Of a DNA stretch of 64,000 nt, positions 1-9,011 are shown in pieces; position 1 is the first letter of the stretch, and each line of letters begins with the position of its first letter. Location of the stretch: contig NZ_CP114058.1 in the NCBI RefSeq assembly GCF_026967475.1, positions 124,001 to 188,000 on the forward strand, read 5' to 3'. This DNA is from Rouxiella chamberiensis. Its GTDB lineage: Bacteria > Pseudomonadota > Gammaproteobacteria > Enterobacterales > Enterobacteriaceae. Made by a program: the position numbers and the translations under genes. Under the pieces are notes generated by a model. The model saw nothing but the letters and a program-made list of their open reading frames with translations. It searched no databases and was not told where the DNA came from.

Positions 1-1
1 C

Positions 2-454
2 GTGATTGCAGGTAAAGCGGTCGCGCTGAAAGAAGCGATGGAACCTGAGTTCAAAGCTTATCAGCAGCAGGTTGCCATCAATGCCAAGGCCATGGTTGAC
101 GTGGTGCTCGAGCGTGGTTACAAAGTGGTTTCCGGCGGTACGCACAACCACCTGTTCCTGCTTGATCTGGTCGAGAAAGGCCTGACCGGTAAAGAAGCCG
201 ACGCCGCTCTGGGTCGCGCGAACATCACCGTGAACAAAAACAGCGTACCCAACGATCCCAAGAGCCCGTTTGTAACCTCCGGTATTCGTATCGGTACACC
301 GGCAGTGACCCGTCGCGGCTTCAAAGAAGCTGACGTGCGCGAACTGGCCGGCTGGATCTGCGACGTTCTTGACAATATCAACGACGAAGCGACCATTGAA
401 CGCGTTAAGCAAAAAGTTCTGGAAATCTGTGCGCGTTACCCTGTGTACGCGTAA
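2..454 (+). CDS. glyA: Serine hydroxymethyltransferase, C-terminal part
   Basis: This is the last 150 residues of the PLP-dependent enzyme that interconverts serine and glycine while charging tetrahydrofolate with a one-carbon unit, in the cytoplasm. The start lies upstream of the window, so the GTG at position 2 is an internal valine codon. The visible part is the small C-terminal domain. It contains the conserved [11 protein letters not shown] stretch near residue 45 and [14 protein letters not shown] near residue 95, both typical of enterobacterial GlyA. It ends in a perfect stem-loop terminator that also serves the convergent csiE gene. The reading frame is intact as far as it can be seen. 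Confidence 0.96.
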   Translation: MIAGKAVALKEAMEPEFKAYQQQVAINAKAMVDVVLERGYKVVSGGTHNHLFLLDLVEKGLTGKEADAALGRANITVNKNSVPNDPKSPFVTSGIRIGTPAVTRRGFKEADVRELAGWICDVLDNINDEATIERVKQKVLEICARYPVYA

Positions 455-471
455 TCCAGCGGTTTGCCGAT

Positions 472-502
472 AAAAAGCCACGTCTTCGGACGTGGTTTTT
501 TT
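472..502. terminator. Bidirectional terminator between glyA and csiE
   Basis: A seven-base-pair stem (CCACGTC/GACGTGG) closed by a TTCG tetraloop is flanked by an A-run on the left and seven Ts on the right. It can therefore terminate glyA on the plus strand and csiE on the minus strand. The loop and U-tract are textbook for intrinsic termination. Confidence 0.9.
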
Positions 503-511
503 GGCCTTTTT

Positions 512-1799
512 TCAGTCCTGATGTGCTTCGAGCAAAGAGCGAATTCTCTTGCGTTCGTCTTTGGTCAGAGGCAACTGAGTGTAGATAACCAGCGGATCGG
601 CTTCGGTGGAAAGGGTGGCATAGGGCGTGACAATCATGGCAACGCCGCTTGGCGCGCCATGTTGATGAAATTCGTCGAGTGTCTGGTATTTGATGTTGAG
701 CGGCATCAGCGTCGCTTCGCGGATATGCTGTTCGACATCTTCTTCAAGCGCCGGATTTGCATCTGTCAGCAGCAGTATCTGCTTTTCCTGCAAGGCGTTG
801 CCCTGCATGAGCCAGGCACCGAATATCACCGCTACCAATCCTATCTCTTCCGGTGGAAACGCGATTTCATACGCTTTTTCAATATCCTGTAGCGCGTCCC
901 GCGTTGTACGCATCAAGCGAGGATACATGCGATTTACTTCATCCTGCATCTGGCTGTCGACAATAATGTCGAAACGGCAGCGCTCGATGGCCGGGCCAAG
1001 ATGGGCGAACCAGCTGGCTAATAAGCCCTTCGTAACTGCTGAATGTCATGCCCGAGACATCCTGAAAATTGGCCACCAGTATTTCAATCTGCGCCATCAG
1101 CTTCTGGTCTTCGGGCGAACCTGAACTGTCATAGCTGTAGTTCTTGATAATCGTCAGCAACAGGGCAAAAAAGTCCCGTTCGCAATCAGCAATATTTACG
1201 CTTTTCAACGTCTGCAATTTGCGAAAAATCAGATCGGCGGCCGTAAATTCGGGTTTGTCGCGTAGCCAGCGCAGCTGGGTTTCGTTGAATTCCAGTTGTG
1301 TCGGATTGATATCCTGCCAGAGACAGAACTGGAGATAAATCTGTAAAAACTGCTCGTCACGCGGACTGAATTCTCTGTTGAGCAACTCTGCAACCCGTTC
1401 AATCAATAGAGGAAATTCGCTGTAGTACAGCGGGTGGTCGAAGTCATCCGCCTGACTCAGCGATTGTTGAAGGTAAGGCGTAAAATGATGATGCAGGAAA
1501 TCGGGGCTGCTGCGAATGGCACGTCGCAGGCCATTGATAAGGCAAATTCTCTGATCAAGCACGGCACCTTGCAGCCGAAAGTCCTGTTCCTGAGTCGTGG
1601 TAATGTCCAGCCGGTGGAGGCGCTGTATGTCGGCGGCAAGTTGCGCCAGGTCTTTTTGCGTCGTTGGCAGATCTACGCCGTTGATTTGACCAACATTCTC
1701 CAGCCGCATGGCCTCTGAGGGGCAATACAGCATCAACAATAGGTTGCAGCGACGTTGTTGAGCGGAGAGCTCAGGCACGGAGGAGGTGTCCAGGCTCAT
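512..1799 (-). pseudogene. csiE: Stationary-phase inducible protein CsiE, frameshifted
   Basis: CsiE is a stationary-phase-induced protein of unknown biochemical role with PRD-like regions, found next to glyA or hmp in many Enterobacterales. The first 260 or so residues are read from 1799 down, and the C-terminal 145 residues continue in another frame from about 1010. The C-terminal part carries the well conserved LVAVIFGAWLMQ and LMPLNIKYQ stretches of E. coli CsiE. The break is one extra base in the CC at 1010-1011 (minus strand reads CTGGTTCGCC where CTGTTCGCC would keep frame). Removing it gives 428 residues, against 426 in E. coli. Either the gene is recently inactivated or the base is a sequencing error. 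Confidence 0.85.
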
Positions 1800-1947
1800 A
1801 TCACCTTCTGGGTTCGGGATATTGAAAATTCTTCATTAGCATAGCAAATCATTGCCGTTTCAACGCGCTACTGCCCAGGGTTTTGCTCGAGCTTATAACT
1901 CGGATCACAGATATTTATTATCGCCGCTATATTTGAATTGATTTAAG

Positions 1948-1964
1948 ATGTTACTTTATAACAA
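1948..1964 (+). promoter_or_regulatory. Candidate Zur operator upstream of the zevAB-like operon
   Basis: The 17-base sequence ATGTTACTTTATAACAA agrees with the enterobacterial Zur consensus (ATGTTATANTATAACAT) at 13 of 16 defined positions. It overlaps a plausible -10 element (TATAAC, 1957-1962) that is paired with TTGAAT at 1933-1938 over an 18-base spacer. An operator covering the -10 is the expected geometry for repression by zinc-loaded Zur. It also argues that translation does not begin at the GTG at 1965. Confidence 0.7.
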
Positions 1965-2015
1965 GTGTTTGAAAAGATGGCTGACGGACTTTACTTGAAA
2001 CGAATCGACTCACGC

Positions 2016-2663
2016 ATGATGACAAAAATAAAAGCGGCAGGGTGGGCGATGGCCCTGATGCTGGCGACCTTTTCGCTGCCCGTACAGGCGCACCCCCATA
2101 GCTTTATCGATATGCAAACTACGCTGGTAACACGGGATAAAACGGTTATCGCCCTGAAAATGGTCTGGACGATGGACGAAATCACGTCGGCGGATCTGCT
2201 TTATGATGCCGGTAATGCCGCGCCGGGGAGCGAGATATGGAAAAAATTGGCCGCCGAGGTGATGGCGCGGGTGATGGCTCAGCACTACTTTACCAACGTC
2301 TATCGCGACGGAAAGCCCGTGCGTTACATGCGTCTGCCCAGTGAATATCAGCTCTCGCGCAGCGGAAATAAAGCGGTGCTCGAGTTTGTCATGCCGTTCG
2401 CGCAACCCGCGCCGCTCGTCGGTAAACCGCTGATATTTTCCACCTTCGACCCTACCTATTTCGTTGATATGACTTATAAAAACGACAAGGCGCTGCAACT
2501 CCCCACAGAGGTTCAGCCCGACTGCTCGCTGTCCCTCTTTACGCCCAAACCCAATGCCTCGATGCAGGCCTATGCGCTGTCACTGGATAAAGCCGACGCG
2601 CCGCCGGAGGATATGGATTTGGGTCAACAGTTCGCTCAGAAGGTCACGTTGCAATGTCATTAA
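2016..2663 (+). CDS. DUF1007 periplasmic protein, ZevA-like zinc uptake component
   Basis: This is a secreted DUF1007 protein. In Haemophilus influenzae the DUF1007 protein ZevA works with the NicO-type permease ZevB in zinc acquisition, and the same pair is seen here. The N-terminus has a clear signal peptide (hydrophobic AMALMLATFSLPV, then an AQ/QA-type cleavage site), followed by AHPHSFID, a histidine-containing mature N-terminus suited to metal binding. I chose the ATG at 2016 because it gives a standard signal peptide. An in-frame ATG at 1977 is possible, and the GTG at 1965 lies next to the Zur operator. The stop overlaps the start of the permease gene by ten bases, so the two are probably translated together. 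A role with nickel or cobalt cannot be excluded. Confidence 0.82.
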   Translation: MMTKIKAAGWAMALMLATFSLPVQAHPHSFIDMQTTLVTRDKTVIALKMVWTMDEITSADLLYDAGNAAPGSEIWKKLAAEVMARVMAQHYFTNVYRDGKPVRYMRLPSEYQLSRSGNKAVLEFVMPFAQPAPLVGKPLIFSTFDPTYFVDMTYKNDKALQLPTEVQPDCSLSLFTPKPNASMQAYALSLDKADAPPEDMDLGQQFAQKVTLQCH

Positions 2664-3682
2664 AGAATACGCCTTTAGAAAACCCGGCAAGGATTCCCTC
2701 CCGTCATTACGCCCTCTGGCCACTGGGCCTGTTTTTACTCTTACTCGCTGCCGGTTGTGCCGCATTTTGGCATTTCTGGCCGCAAATTCTGCTTAACAGC
2801 ATTATCTGGCAGCGCTCGCTTCATCAACATTTGGCGGAGATTCTTCAGCAGGTCAGCCTTCATCCGGCGCGGGCAGGGTTAAGTCTGACCCTGTTCAGCC
2901 TGATTTACGGCGTGGTCCATGCGGTAGGGCCGGGCCACGGTAAAGTCGTCATTACGACTTATCTCGCCACGCATCCTTCAAAACTGAAAACCAGCCTCAA
3001 ATTGACCTTTGCCTCGGCTGTGGTGCAGGGCGTAATGGCCGTGCTGCTGGTGACGCTGGTGCTTGGCGTGCTGCAACTCTCGTCGCGTCAGCTGCATCAA
3101 ACCAGCTTCTGGATGGAAAAGGGCAGTTTTGCCCTGGTCATCCTGCTCGGCGTCATTTTATGCTGGCGGGCAGTTCGCCAGCTTGTGCGACGCATTGCCG
3201 CCACGCAGAAACAGGCGGGAATACAGATTCAGCGCCTGCGCCCGGTCGACGCCGGGCATCAGCATGATGCTCATTGCGGCTGCGGCCATCAGCATGTGCC
3301 GAATGACAGCCAGCTTGCAGCCGAAGGCGGTTGGCGCACGCAGGCGGCGGTGGTGTTGGCGATGGGATTGCGGCCTTGTTCCGGCGCCATTATGGTCCTG
3401 CTGTTCTCTAAAGTGATCGGCGTTTATCTGTGGGGAGTGATTTCAGCGTTGGTGATGGCGCTGGGTACGTCACTTACCGTCTCGCTGGTAGGATTTTTGG
3501 TATTCTACAGTCGCGAACTGGCGATGAAACTGAGTGCCCGGCGCGGACCCTCGCAAGGATTACAGCTCGGCTGGCCATTGCTTGCGTTAAGCGGGGGACT
3601 CATTCTTATTCTGGCAGGTGTCGTGCTCTATCAGACCAGTGTTTCCGCATTTGGCGGCGGTATCGGGCCTTTTGGACGCTGA
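2654..3682 (+). CDS. NicO/RcnA-family metal permease, ZevB-like
   Basis: This inner-membrane metal transporter of the NicO superfamily has 342 residues and about six to seven predicted membrane segments. The hallmark motif AVGPGHGKVV sits near residue 92, and a second motif, GLRPCSGAIMV, near residue 240. Between them lies a cytoplasmic histidine- and cysteine-rich loop (HQHDAHCGCGHQH) that probably binds metal. The family includes the nickel/cobalt exporter RcnA, but pairing with a DUF1007 protein and a Zur-type operator favours zinc uptake, as described for ZevAB. The start overlaps the DUF1007 gene, and a hairpin at 3710-3736 follows the stop. Confidence 0.85.
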   Translation: MSLKNTPLENPARIPSRHYALWPLGLFLLLLAAGCAAFWHFWPQILLNSIIWQRSLHQHLAEILQQVSLHPARAGLSLTLFSLIYGVVHAVGPGHGKVVITTYLATHPSKLKTSLKLTFASAVVQGVMAVLLVTLVLGVLQLSSRQLHQTSFWMEKGSFALVILLGVILCWRAVRQLVRRIAATQKQAGIQIQRLRPVDAGHQHDAHCGCGHQHVPNDSQLAAEGGWRTQAAVVLAMGLRPCSGAIMVLLFSKVIGVYLWGVISALVMALGTSLTVSLVGFLVFYSRELAMKLSARRGPSQGLQLGWPLLALSGGLILILAGVVLYQTSVSAFGGGIGPFGR

Positions 3683-3709
3683 GTATCAAAATATAAAAAT
3701 CGAACAATG

Positions 3710-3748
3710 CTGAAAGCGCAGAATGTCGCCTTTCAGCACTATCTTTTT
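3710..3748 (+). terminator. Terminator after the zevAB-like operon
   Basis: CTGAAAG and CTTTCAG form a stem around a loop of about 13 bases. A short spacer and a run of five Ts (ATCTTTTT) follow. It lies 28 bases after the permease stop codon. Confidence 0.65.
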
Positions 3749-3973
3749 GAAACCTGAATGGTTATAAAGTTAGGCATCTCATCAATAATATTAATCTAAT
3801 TTGATTATGTAACAGCACTGACCCTACGAACGTTGGTTATTCAAAAATATAATAAAATTTCTATTGAATGACGCTCTGCACATTTGGTTTTTTACAGCAT
3901 TCGTAATTTCTCTAAATCTTATTAACTATTAAGCGGTTGTTATCCTTTTTGACTAAAAGGGATTTAAGGGGCA

Positions 3974-5045
3974 GTGAAATTGAAGACAAATGAAAATATT
4001 CAATATCTTCGCGGGGTGGCCGCGCTCTCCGTCGTAATGGCACATACCGTGTCAAGCTTCACTGCATTTAGAGACATTGGCGGATTGGGCAATGTTGTCC
4101 TGCATAATGTCGAATTGCTGGGGCAGGTGGGCGTCGGGGTTTTCTTTATCATCAGCGGCTACATCATGTCGATGACTACGTCCGGCAAATCCGGCGGCAG
4201 CAGCAATGCTAAAATTTTCTTACTCAAAAGAGCGATAAGGATTTACCCAATCTATTTCATCTGGACCAGCGTCAATATCTTACTCTGGGCGCTAGGCGTG
4301 TTTCAAAGGGCCGTACACTATTCCCCCGGTAAAATAATAAGCTCTTATCTGCTTATTCCGTATATTTCTTTTGACGGTGATGTCATTGATCCGATATTAC
4401 GGCAGGGGTGGACGCTCATTTATGAGGGCTTTTACTACCTCTCTTTTGCCTTGCTTATTTTATTTGGCCAACATAGGAAAAATGGCATTTATATCTTGGC
4501 TGTCTTCTTTATTTTATTGAATATTTTCTCTCAATTCATGAGTTCGCCTTCCGCACAATCCTTTTTTCGGGGCAGGTCATCTGGCTTTTTGTTGTAGGCA
4601 TGTTTATTTATCATCATCAGCAACAGATTTTGGCAAGAATGAAATCCAGGATGGCAAGCATCATAATGATGACCATTTTCCTGCTGTCGGTGATCATTAT
4701 TGTTTTCAAAAACCATGAATTAGGGGTTTTGCTGAATACGTCCATTACTTGAGCGCCCTCAGTTTCTTCCTGTGCCTGTTTTCAGCGAAGAAAGTCTCGG
4801 GCGTAGTTCTGGAGATTGGTAATTCGTCGTATTCACTTTATCTAACGCATGCCTTTGTCACGACGGCATTTGCCATTGTGGTGAGGTCGGGCGGGCTAAG
4901 CAACAGCACCTTGTTCATGCTGGGAATAGCGACTTTCTTCATCGCCATCGTGGTCGGAGAAATCGCCTACAGGTTGATTGAAAGGAAAATCATTTATAAA
5001 ACGGCGGCGGTTGCCCATGTTTCGCCACCGCTTGTCAAACCTTAG
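3974..5045 (+). pseudogene. Acyltransferase 3 family membrane protein, two frameshifts
   Basis: This is an OafA/ExoZ-type membrane O-acyltransferase, a family that adds acetyl or similar groups to surface polysaccharides. The GTG start at 3974 opens with the family signature YLRGVAALSVVMAHT, and the multispanning core follows (VGVFFIISGYIMS near residue 60). The frame breaks at the T6 run at 4562-4567 and again near 4744-4750. Both behave as single-base deletions. Adding one base at each gives 357 residues, a normal length, ending in a typical hydrophobic tail. Codon use and AT content differ from the flanking housekeeping genes, which suggests acquisition. No polysaccharide genes adjoin it. 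Confidence 0.8.
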
Positions 5046-5074
5046 TACAAGGGCGTTGGCCAAATGACACACAT

Positions 5075-5104
5075 AAAAAAAGGACGCCATGGCGTCCTTT
5101 TCTA
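5075..5104. terminator. Bidirectional terminator, acyltransferase/suhB
   Basis: A perfect palindrome (AGGACGCC AT GGCGTCCT) with A-runs on the left and T-runs on the right separates two convergent genes and can stop transcription from both sides. Confidence 0.88.
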
Positions 5105-5119
5105 TTTATTTCAAACCGA

Positions 5120-5923
5120 TTAACGCTTCAGCGCGTCATGCAGTTCATCACGCATTACGGTCAGGATACCCTTGACCACACGTGGGTTTCCGGCAACAAC
5201 GTTACCCGAAGAGAAGTGGTTGTGACCGCCAACGAAGTCAGTAACTACGCCGCCTGATTCACGAACCAGCAGTTCACCCCCAGCGAAATCCCAAGGTTTC
5301 AGACCGATTTCAAAGAAACCGTCAACGCGGCCAGCGGCAACGTAGGCCAGATCCAGCGCGGCAGAACCGGTACGGCGGAAGTCTGCACAGTGAGTGAACA
5401 GCTTGCCAACCACATTGATGTAGCTGGTGGCGTGTTGTTTGACTTTGAACGGGAAACCGGTCGCCAGAATGGTGCCATCGAGATCTTTTGCGGAGGTGCC
5501 GCGCAGACGATAGCCATTCAGCTGAGCGCCCTGACCACGGGTCGCGGTGAACAGTTCGTTACGCATAGGATCATAAACTACGGCAACTTCGGTGCGGCCT
5601 TTAATGCGCACAGCGATAGATACAGCGAAATGAGGGAAACGTTTTACGAAGTTGGCAGTGCCATCCAGTGGGTCGATAATCCATTGTACGTCTTTTTCTT
5701 CACCTTCCAACTCACCACATTCTTCACCGATAATGGTATGTTTTGGGTACGACTTGCGAATAACGTCGACGATCATGCTTTCTGCATCGCGGTCTACGTT
5801 AGTGACGAAATCGTTGGTGCCTTTCTGAGTTGCTTCTACAGAGTCCGGCGTTTCGTAATGTTTGGCAATTAGGTTACCGGCCTTGCGCGCAGCGCGAACG
5901 GCGATGGTGAGCATCGGATGCAT
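5120..5923 (-). CDS. suhB: Inositol-1-monophosphatase / Nus factor SuhB
   Basis: SuhB is a magnesium-dependent phosphatase of the inositol monophosphatase family. In E. coli it is also part of the antitermination complex on ribosomal RNA operons. The 267 residues match the family length. Metal-binding motifs are in place: GEECGE near residue 67, IIDPLDGTANF near residue 82 and KPWDFAGGELLVRESGG near residue 210. The ATG at 5923 is preceded by TTGGAAGATATCC, a usable ribosome-binding site. The gene is intact and divergent from trmJ, the usual order in Enterobacterales. Confidence 0.96.
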   Translation of the reverse strand: MHPMLTIAVRAARKAGNLIAKHYETPDSVEATQKGTNDFVTNVDRDAESMIVDVIRKSYPKHTIIGEECGELEGEEKDVQWIIDPLDGTANFVKRFPHFAVSIAVRIKGRTEVAVVYDPMRNELFTATRGQGAQLNGYRLRGTSAKDLDGTILATGFPFKVKQHATSYINVVGKLFTHCADFRRTGSAALDLAYVAAGRVDGFFEIGLKPWDFAGGELLVRESGGVVTDFVGGHNHFSSGNVVAGNPRVVKGILTVMRDELHDALKR

Positions 5924-6095
5924 GGATATCTTCCAACTAGGATGTTAAAGAACGGGAAACGGCGCGCAGTATAGCAATAGTTATTCCAAACGCCAACGAC
6001 TTTGGGCTGTTTAACGCGCGAAGCGGCCGCTAACCCATGACGTGGCGCTGGTTTGTGATAAACTGTTGCGATTTTCCGCAACGCTTAGAGTTTGT

Positions 6096-6849
6096 ATGCT
6101 ACACAATATTCGCATTGTCCTGGTCGAAACCTCTCACACCGGGAATATGGGCTCCACCGCCCGCGCTATGAAAACCATGGGCTTATCCAGCCTTTATCTG
6201 GTTAATCCGCTTGTTAAACCCGATTCTCAGGCTATTTCAATGTCGGCCGGTGCCAGCGACGTGATTGGCAATGCCACCATTGTCGATACGCTCGACGAGG
6301 CGCTGGCAGGATGCAGTCTGGTGGTCGGCACCAGCGCCCGGTTCGCGCACACTGCCCTGGCCCATGCTCGAACCTCGCGAATGCGGCGAGCTGAGTGCCA
6401 GGACGGCCCAGTCTGCTCCTGTTGCCCTGGTGTTTGGTCGTGAACGTGTCGGCTTGACCAACGAAGAGCTGCAAAAGTGTAATTACCACGTCTGTATTCC
6501 TGCCAATCCAGAATATAGCTCGCTAAATCTGGCGATGGCCGTACAGCTTATTGCCTATGAAGTTCGCGTTGCCTGGCTGGCGCAGCAGGAAGCCGCCAAT
6601 CCGGCAACGGAACAGGAAGAAGCGCCTTACCCGCTGGTCGAAGATCTCGAGCGTTTTTATGTGCATCTTGAAGAGGTACTTCTGAAAGTCGGCTTCATTC
6701 GAAAACAGCATCCGGGTCAGATAATGAGTCGCCTGCGTCGCCTGTTTACCCGCGCGCATCCAGAGGCTCAAGAGCTGAATATTCTTCGCGGTATCCTGTC
6801 TTCCGTCGAGAAATCCACCAGCGAAAAGCCAAATAACGATAAGGAATAA
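6096..6849 (+). pseudogene. trmJ: tRNA (Cm32/Um32) methyltransferase TrmJ, frameshifted
   Basis: TrmJ is a SPOUT-class enzyme that 2'-O-methylates position 32 in the anticodon loop of several tRNAs. The first 83 residues ([20 protein letters not shown] through VVGTSAR) are read from 6096, and the rest is in another frame. That second part holds the SPOUT knot motifs [15 protein letters not shown] and [14 protein letters not shown]. The break is one extra G at 6340-6341: CCCGGTTCGCGC is read where CCCGTTCGCGC would encode the conserved ARSRT. Correcting it gives 250 residues, against 246 in E. coli. The second half is almost fully conserved, which suggests very recent inactivation or a sequencing error. 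Confidence 0.88.
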
Positions 6850-6883
6850 CCTTTTAACTCAAGGTTATATAGTTATTTATCAA

Positions 6884-6942
6884 AGTATTACATGCAGTTT
6901 TTAGACCTTTTGAATAACCCTGAAAACCACGCATGTAATACT
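6884..6942. repeat. 12-bp inverted repeat upstream of iscR
   Basis: AGTATTACATGC at 6884-6895 is the exact reverse complement of GCATGTAATACT at 6931-6942, with a 35-base spacer. The right arm runs into the first IscR operator. It could form a stem-loop near the end of the trmJ transcript or act as an extra regulator site. The spacer contains no obvious T-run. Confidence 0.6.
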
Positions 6943-6987
6943 TGAGTAAATTACTAGGTTAAATAGTTGACTAAATTAGTCGGGAAT
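6938..6987 (+). promoter_or_regulatory. Tandem type 1 IscR operators in the iscR promoter
   Basis: Two 25-base IscR type 1 sites abut exactly, at 6938-6962 and 6963-6987. The first begins ATACTTGAGTAAATTACT, the second ATAGTTGACTAAATTAGTC, and both fit the type 1 consensus (ATAnYYGACTnnnnYAGTC). The TTGACT inside the second site is the likely -35 element. E. coli also has two such sites at the isc promoter, where [2Fe-2S]-IscR represses its own operon. The control region is therefore preserved although most of the operon is gone. Confidence 0.85.
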
Positions 6988-7053
6988 GTCAGACTCATTT
7001 TCATGTTGTCCCCCCATTGATATTTATGAAATTCACTGACAGGTAATCATGTT

Positions 7054-7548
7054 ATGAGACTGACATCTAAAGGTCGTTATGCTGTTACTGCGATGCTCGA
7101 CGTAGCACTGCATTCCCAGGAAGGCCCAGTGCCTTTAGCCGACATCTCTGAACGTCAGGGCATCTCGCTTTCGTATCTGGAGCAGCTGTTCTCCCGCCTT
7201 CGCAAACATGAGCTGGTTGCCAGTGTCCGTGGTCCGGGCGGCGGTTATCTGTTAGGTCGTGACGCCATCGAAATCTCTGTTGGCGCGGTTATCACTGCGG
7301 TTGACGAATCTGTCGATGCAACCCGCTGTCAGGGTAAAGAAGGCTGTCAGGGTGGCGAACGTTGCCTGACCCACACTCTTTGGCGTGACCTGAGCGAGCG
7401 CATCAGCGGCTTCCTTAACGACATCACCATTGGTGAGCTGGTCAACAATCAGGATGTGCTGGAAGTTGCCGATCGTCAAAACAGCGACCTGCGTCGCATG
7501 CCGAACGGCCGTCCTCAAGAAACGATCAACATCAATCTGCGCGCTTAA
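7054..7548 (+). CDS. iscR: Iron-sulfur cluster regulator IscR
   Basis: IscR is an Rrf2-family transcription regulator that senses cellular [2Fe-2S] status and controls isc, suf and many iron-sulfur genes. The 164 residues include the N-terminal winged helix ([20 protein letters not shown]) and all three cluster cysteines in [17 protein letters not shown], around residues 92-104. The conserved histidine is also present. The protein is therefore expected to be fully functional. It is preceded by tandem type 1 operators and followed by a strong terminator, so here it is probably a one-gene transcription unit. In E. coli it is the first gene of iscRSUA. Confidence 0.97.
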   Translation: MRLTSKGRYAVTAMLDVALHSQEGPVPLADISERQGISLSYLEQLFSRLRKHELVASVRGPGGGYLLGRDAIEISVGAVITAVDESVDATRCQGKEGCQGGERCLTHTLWRDLSERISGFLNDITIGELVNNQDVLEVADRQNSDLRRMPNGRPQETININLRA

Positions 7549-7590
7549 GCGACGCCGATTTTCAAACGCAACCTTCACGTTTGCGTCAAG

Positions 7591-7648
7591 AACCGGGTTA
7601 GACAAGTGCAATGCGTTTTATCATTGCAGTGTTGTCGCCCGGTTTTTT
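7591..7648 (+). terminator. Strong terminator between iscR and iscS
   Basis: AACCGGG pairs with CCCGGTT. GACAA/TTGTC and GCAATG/CATTGC extend the stem inward, and six Ts follow directly. It is a long stem ending in a U-tract, about 40 bases after the iscR stop. Most iscR transcripts should end here. Confidence 0.85.
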
Positions 7649-7731
7649 GCCTTGTTACTCCGCAAAACTCTTCCTTTATTAGCTAAATCTGCTCTCTCGT
7701 CCGCGCAGGGTATGATTTCCCTTTTATCCAG

Positions 7732-7763
7732 CTGCCAAGCCGTTTTAAACTGGTCTGTATAAT
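7732..7763 (+). promoter_or_regulatory. Candidate private promoter for iscS
   Basis: A consensus -10 hexamer TATAAT lies at 7758-7763, after the iscR terminator and 81 bases before the iscS start. The -35 region is weak (CTGCCA around 7732-7737, spacing longer than usual). The assignment rests mainly on the perfect -10 and on the need for transcription past the terminator. Confidence 0.5.
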
Positions 7764-7844
7764 GAACCCGCCTTAATTGGCAACCTGACACCATGACGTT
7801 ATCGTCCGTTCGACTACGAACGCGCTGTACGGAGCTTATTTGCC

Positions 7845-9011
7845 ATGAAATTACCCATTTATCTGGATTATTCGGCCACTACGCCGGTTGACCCACGCGT
7901 AGCCGAGAAGATGATGCAGTGTTTGACGCTGGACGGTACTTTCGGTAATCCGGCTTCTCGTTCCCACCGCTATGGCTGGCAGGCAGAAGAAGCGGTCGAT
8001 GTCGCGCGCAACAATATTGCCGAACTGATTAACGCCGACCCGCGCGAGGTGATTTTCACCTCCGGGGCGACTGAATCCGATAATTTGGCCATTAAAGGTG
8101 CGGCGCTCGCCAATCCGCAAAAGGGTCGGCATATTATTACCTGCACCACCGAACACAAGGCGGTGCTGGATACCTGCGAGCAGCTCGAACGCGAGGGCTA
8201 CGAAGTGACTTACCTGAATCCGCAGTCCGACGGTCTGCTGGATTTGCAGCAGCTTGAACAGGCAATGCGTGACGACACCGTGCTGGTGTCAGTAATGCAC
8301 GTCAATAATGAGATTGGCGTTATTCAGGATATCGCCGCCATTGGCGAGATGTGCCGTAGCCGCGACATTCTGTTTCACGTCGATGCGACACAAAGCGTAG
8401 GTAAAATTCCGGTCGATCTTGCGGAACTCAAGGTCGATTTGATGTCGTTTTCGGCACACAAGATTTATGGTCCGAAAGGCATCGGGGCACTGTATGTAAG
8501 CCGTAAACCGCGCGTGCGGGTCGATGCGCAGATCCACGGCGGCGGCCACGAACGCGGCATGCGTTCCGGCACCTTGCCCGTGCACCAGATTGTCGGCATG
8601 GGCGAAGCCTACCGCATCGCCAGGCTGGAAATGGCTGAAGAAGCCGCACGTCTGACTCGCCTGCGCGACCGTTTATGGAAAGGCATCGGCAAAATCAAAG
8701 ACGTTTTCCTGAACGGCAGCGAGGGGAATACCGCGCCCAATATTCTTAACGTCAGTTTTGCCAATGTTGATGGTGAATCATTGATCATGACGCTTAAGGA
8801 TCTCGCCGTGTCTTCCGGTTCGGCCTGCACCTCTGCCAGTCTGGAACCTTCCTATGTGTTGAAGGCGCTAGGTCTGAATGATGAGCTGGCGCACAGTTCC
8901 ATCCGTTTCTCCGTAGGGCGTTTCACTACGGAAGAAGAGATCGATTACAGTATTTCGCTTGTCGGTAAATCAATAACCCGTCTACGTGAACTTTCTAACG
9001 CTAATCATTGA
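7845..9011 (+). CDS. iscS: Cysteine desulfurase IscS, C-terminally truncated
   Basis: IscS removes sulfur from cysteine as a persulfide and hands it to Fe-S scaffolds and to tRNA and cofactor thiolation partners. The PLP lysine is present in [12 protein letters not shown] (about residue 206) and the catalytic cysteine in [15 protein letters not shown] (about residue 328). The protein has 388 residues instead of 404. After the conserved helix ending RLRELS it stops with NANH, so the normal tail (in E. coli [20 protein letters not shown]) is missing. That tail is part of the IscU-binding surface. iscU, iscA, hscB, hscA, fdx and iscX, which should follow, are absent, and pepB starts 28 bases later. 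Sulfur transfer to TusA or ThiI may remain. Confidence 0.95.
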   Translation: MKLPIYLDYSATTPVDPRVAEKMMQCLTLDGTFGNPASRSHRYGWQAEEAVDVARNNIAELINADPREVIFTSGATESDNLAIKGAALANPQKGRHIITCTTEHKAVLDTCEQLEREGYEVTYLNPQSDGLLDLQQLEQAMRDDTVLVSVMHVNNEIGVIQDIAAIGEMCRSRDILFHVDATQSVGKIPVDLAELKVDLMSFSAHKIYGPKGIGALYVSRKPRVRVDAQIHGGGHERGMRSGTLPVHQIVGMGEAYRIARLEMAEEAARLTRLRDRLWKGIGKIKDVFLNGSEGNTAPNILNVSFANVDGESLIMTLKDLAVSSGSACTSASLEPSYVLKALGLNDELAHSSIRFSVGRFTTEEEIDYSISLVGKSITRLRELSNANH

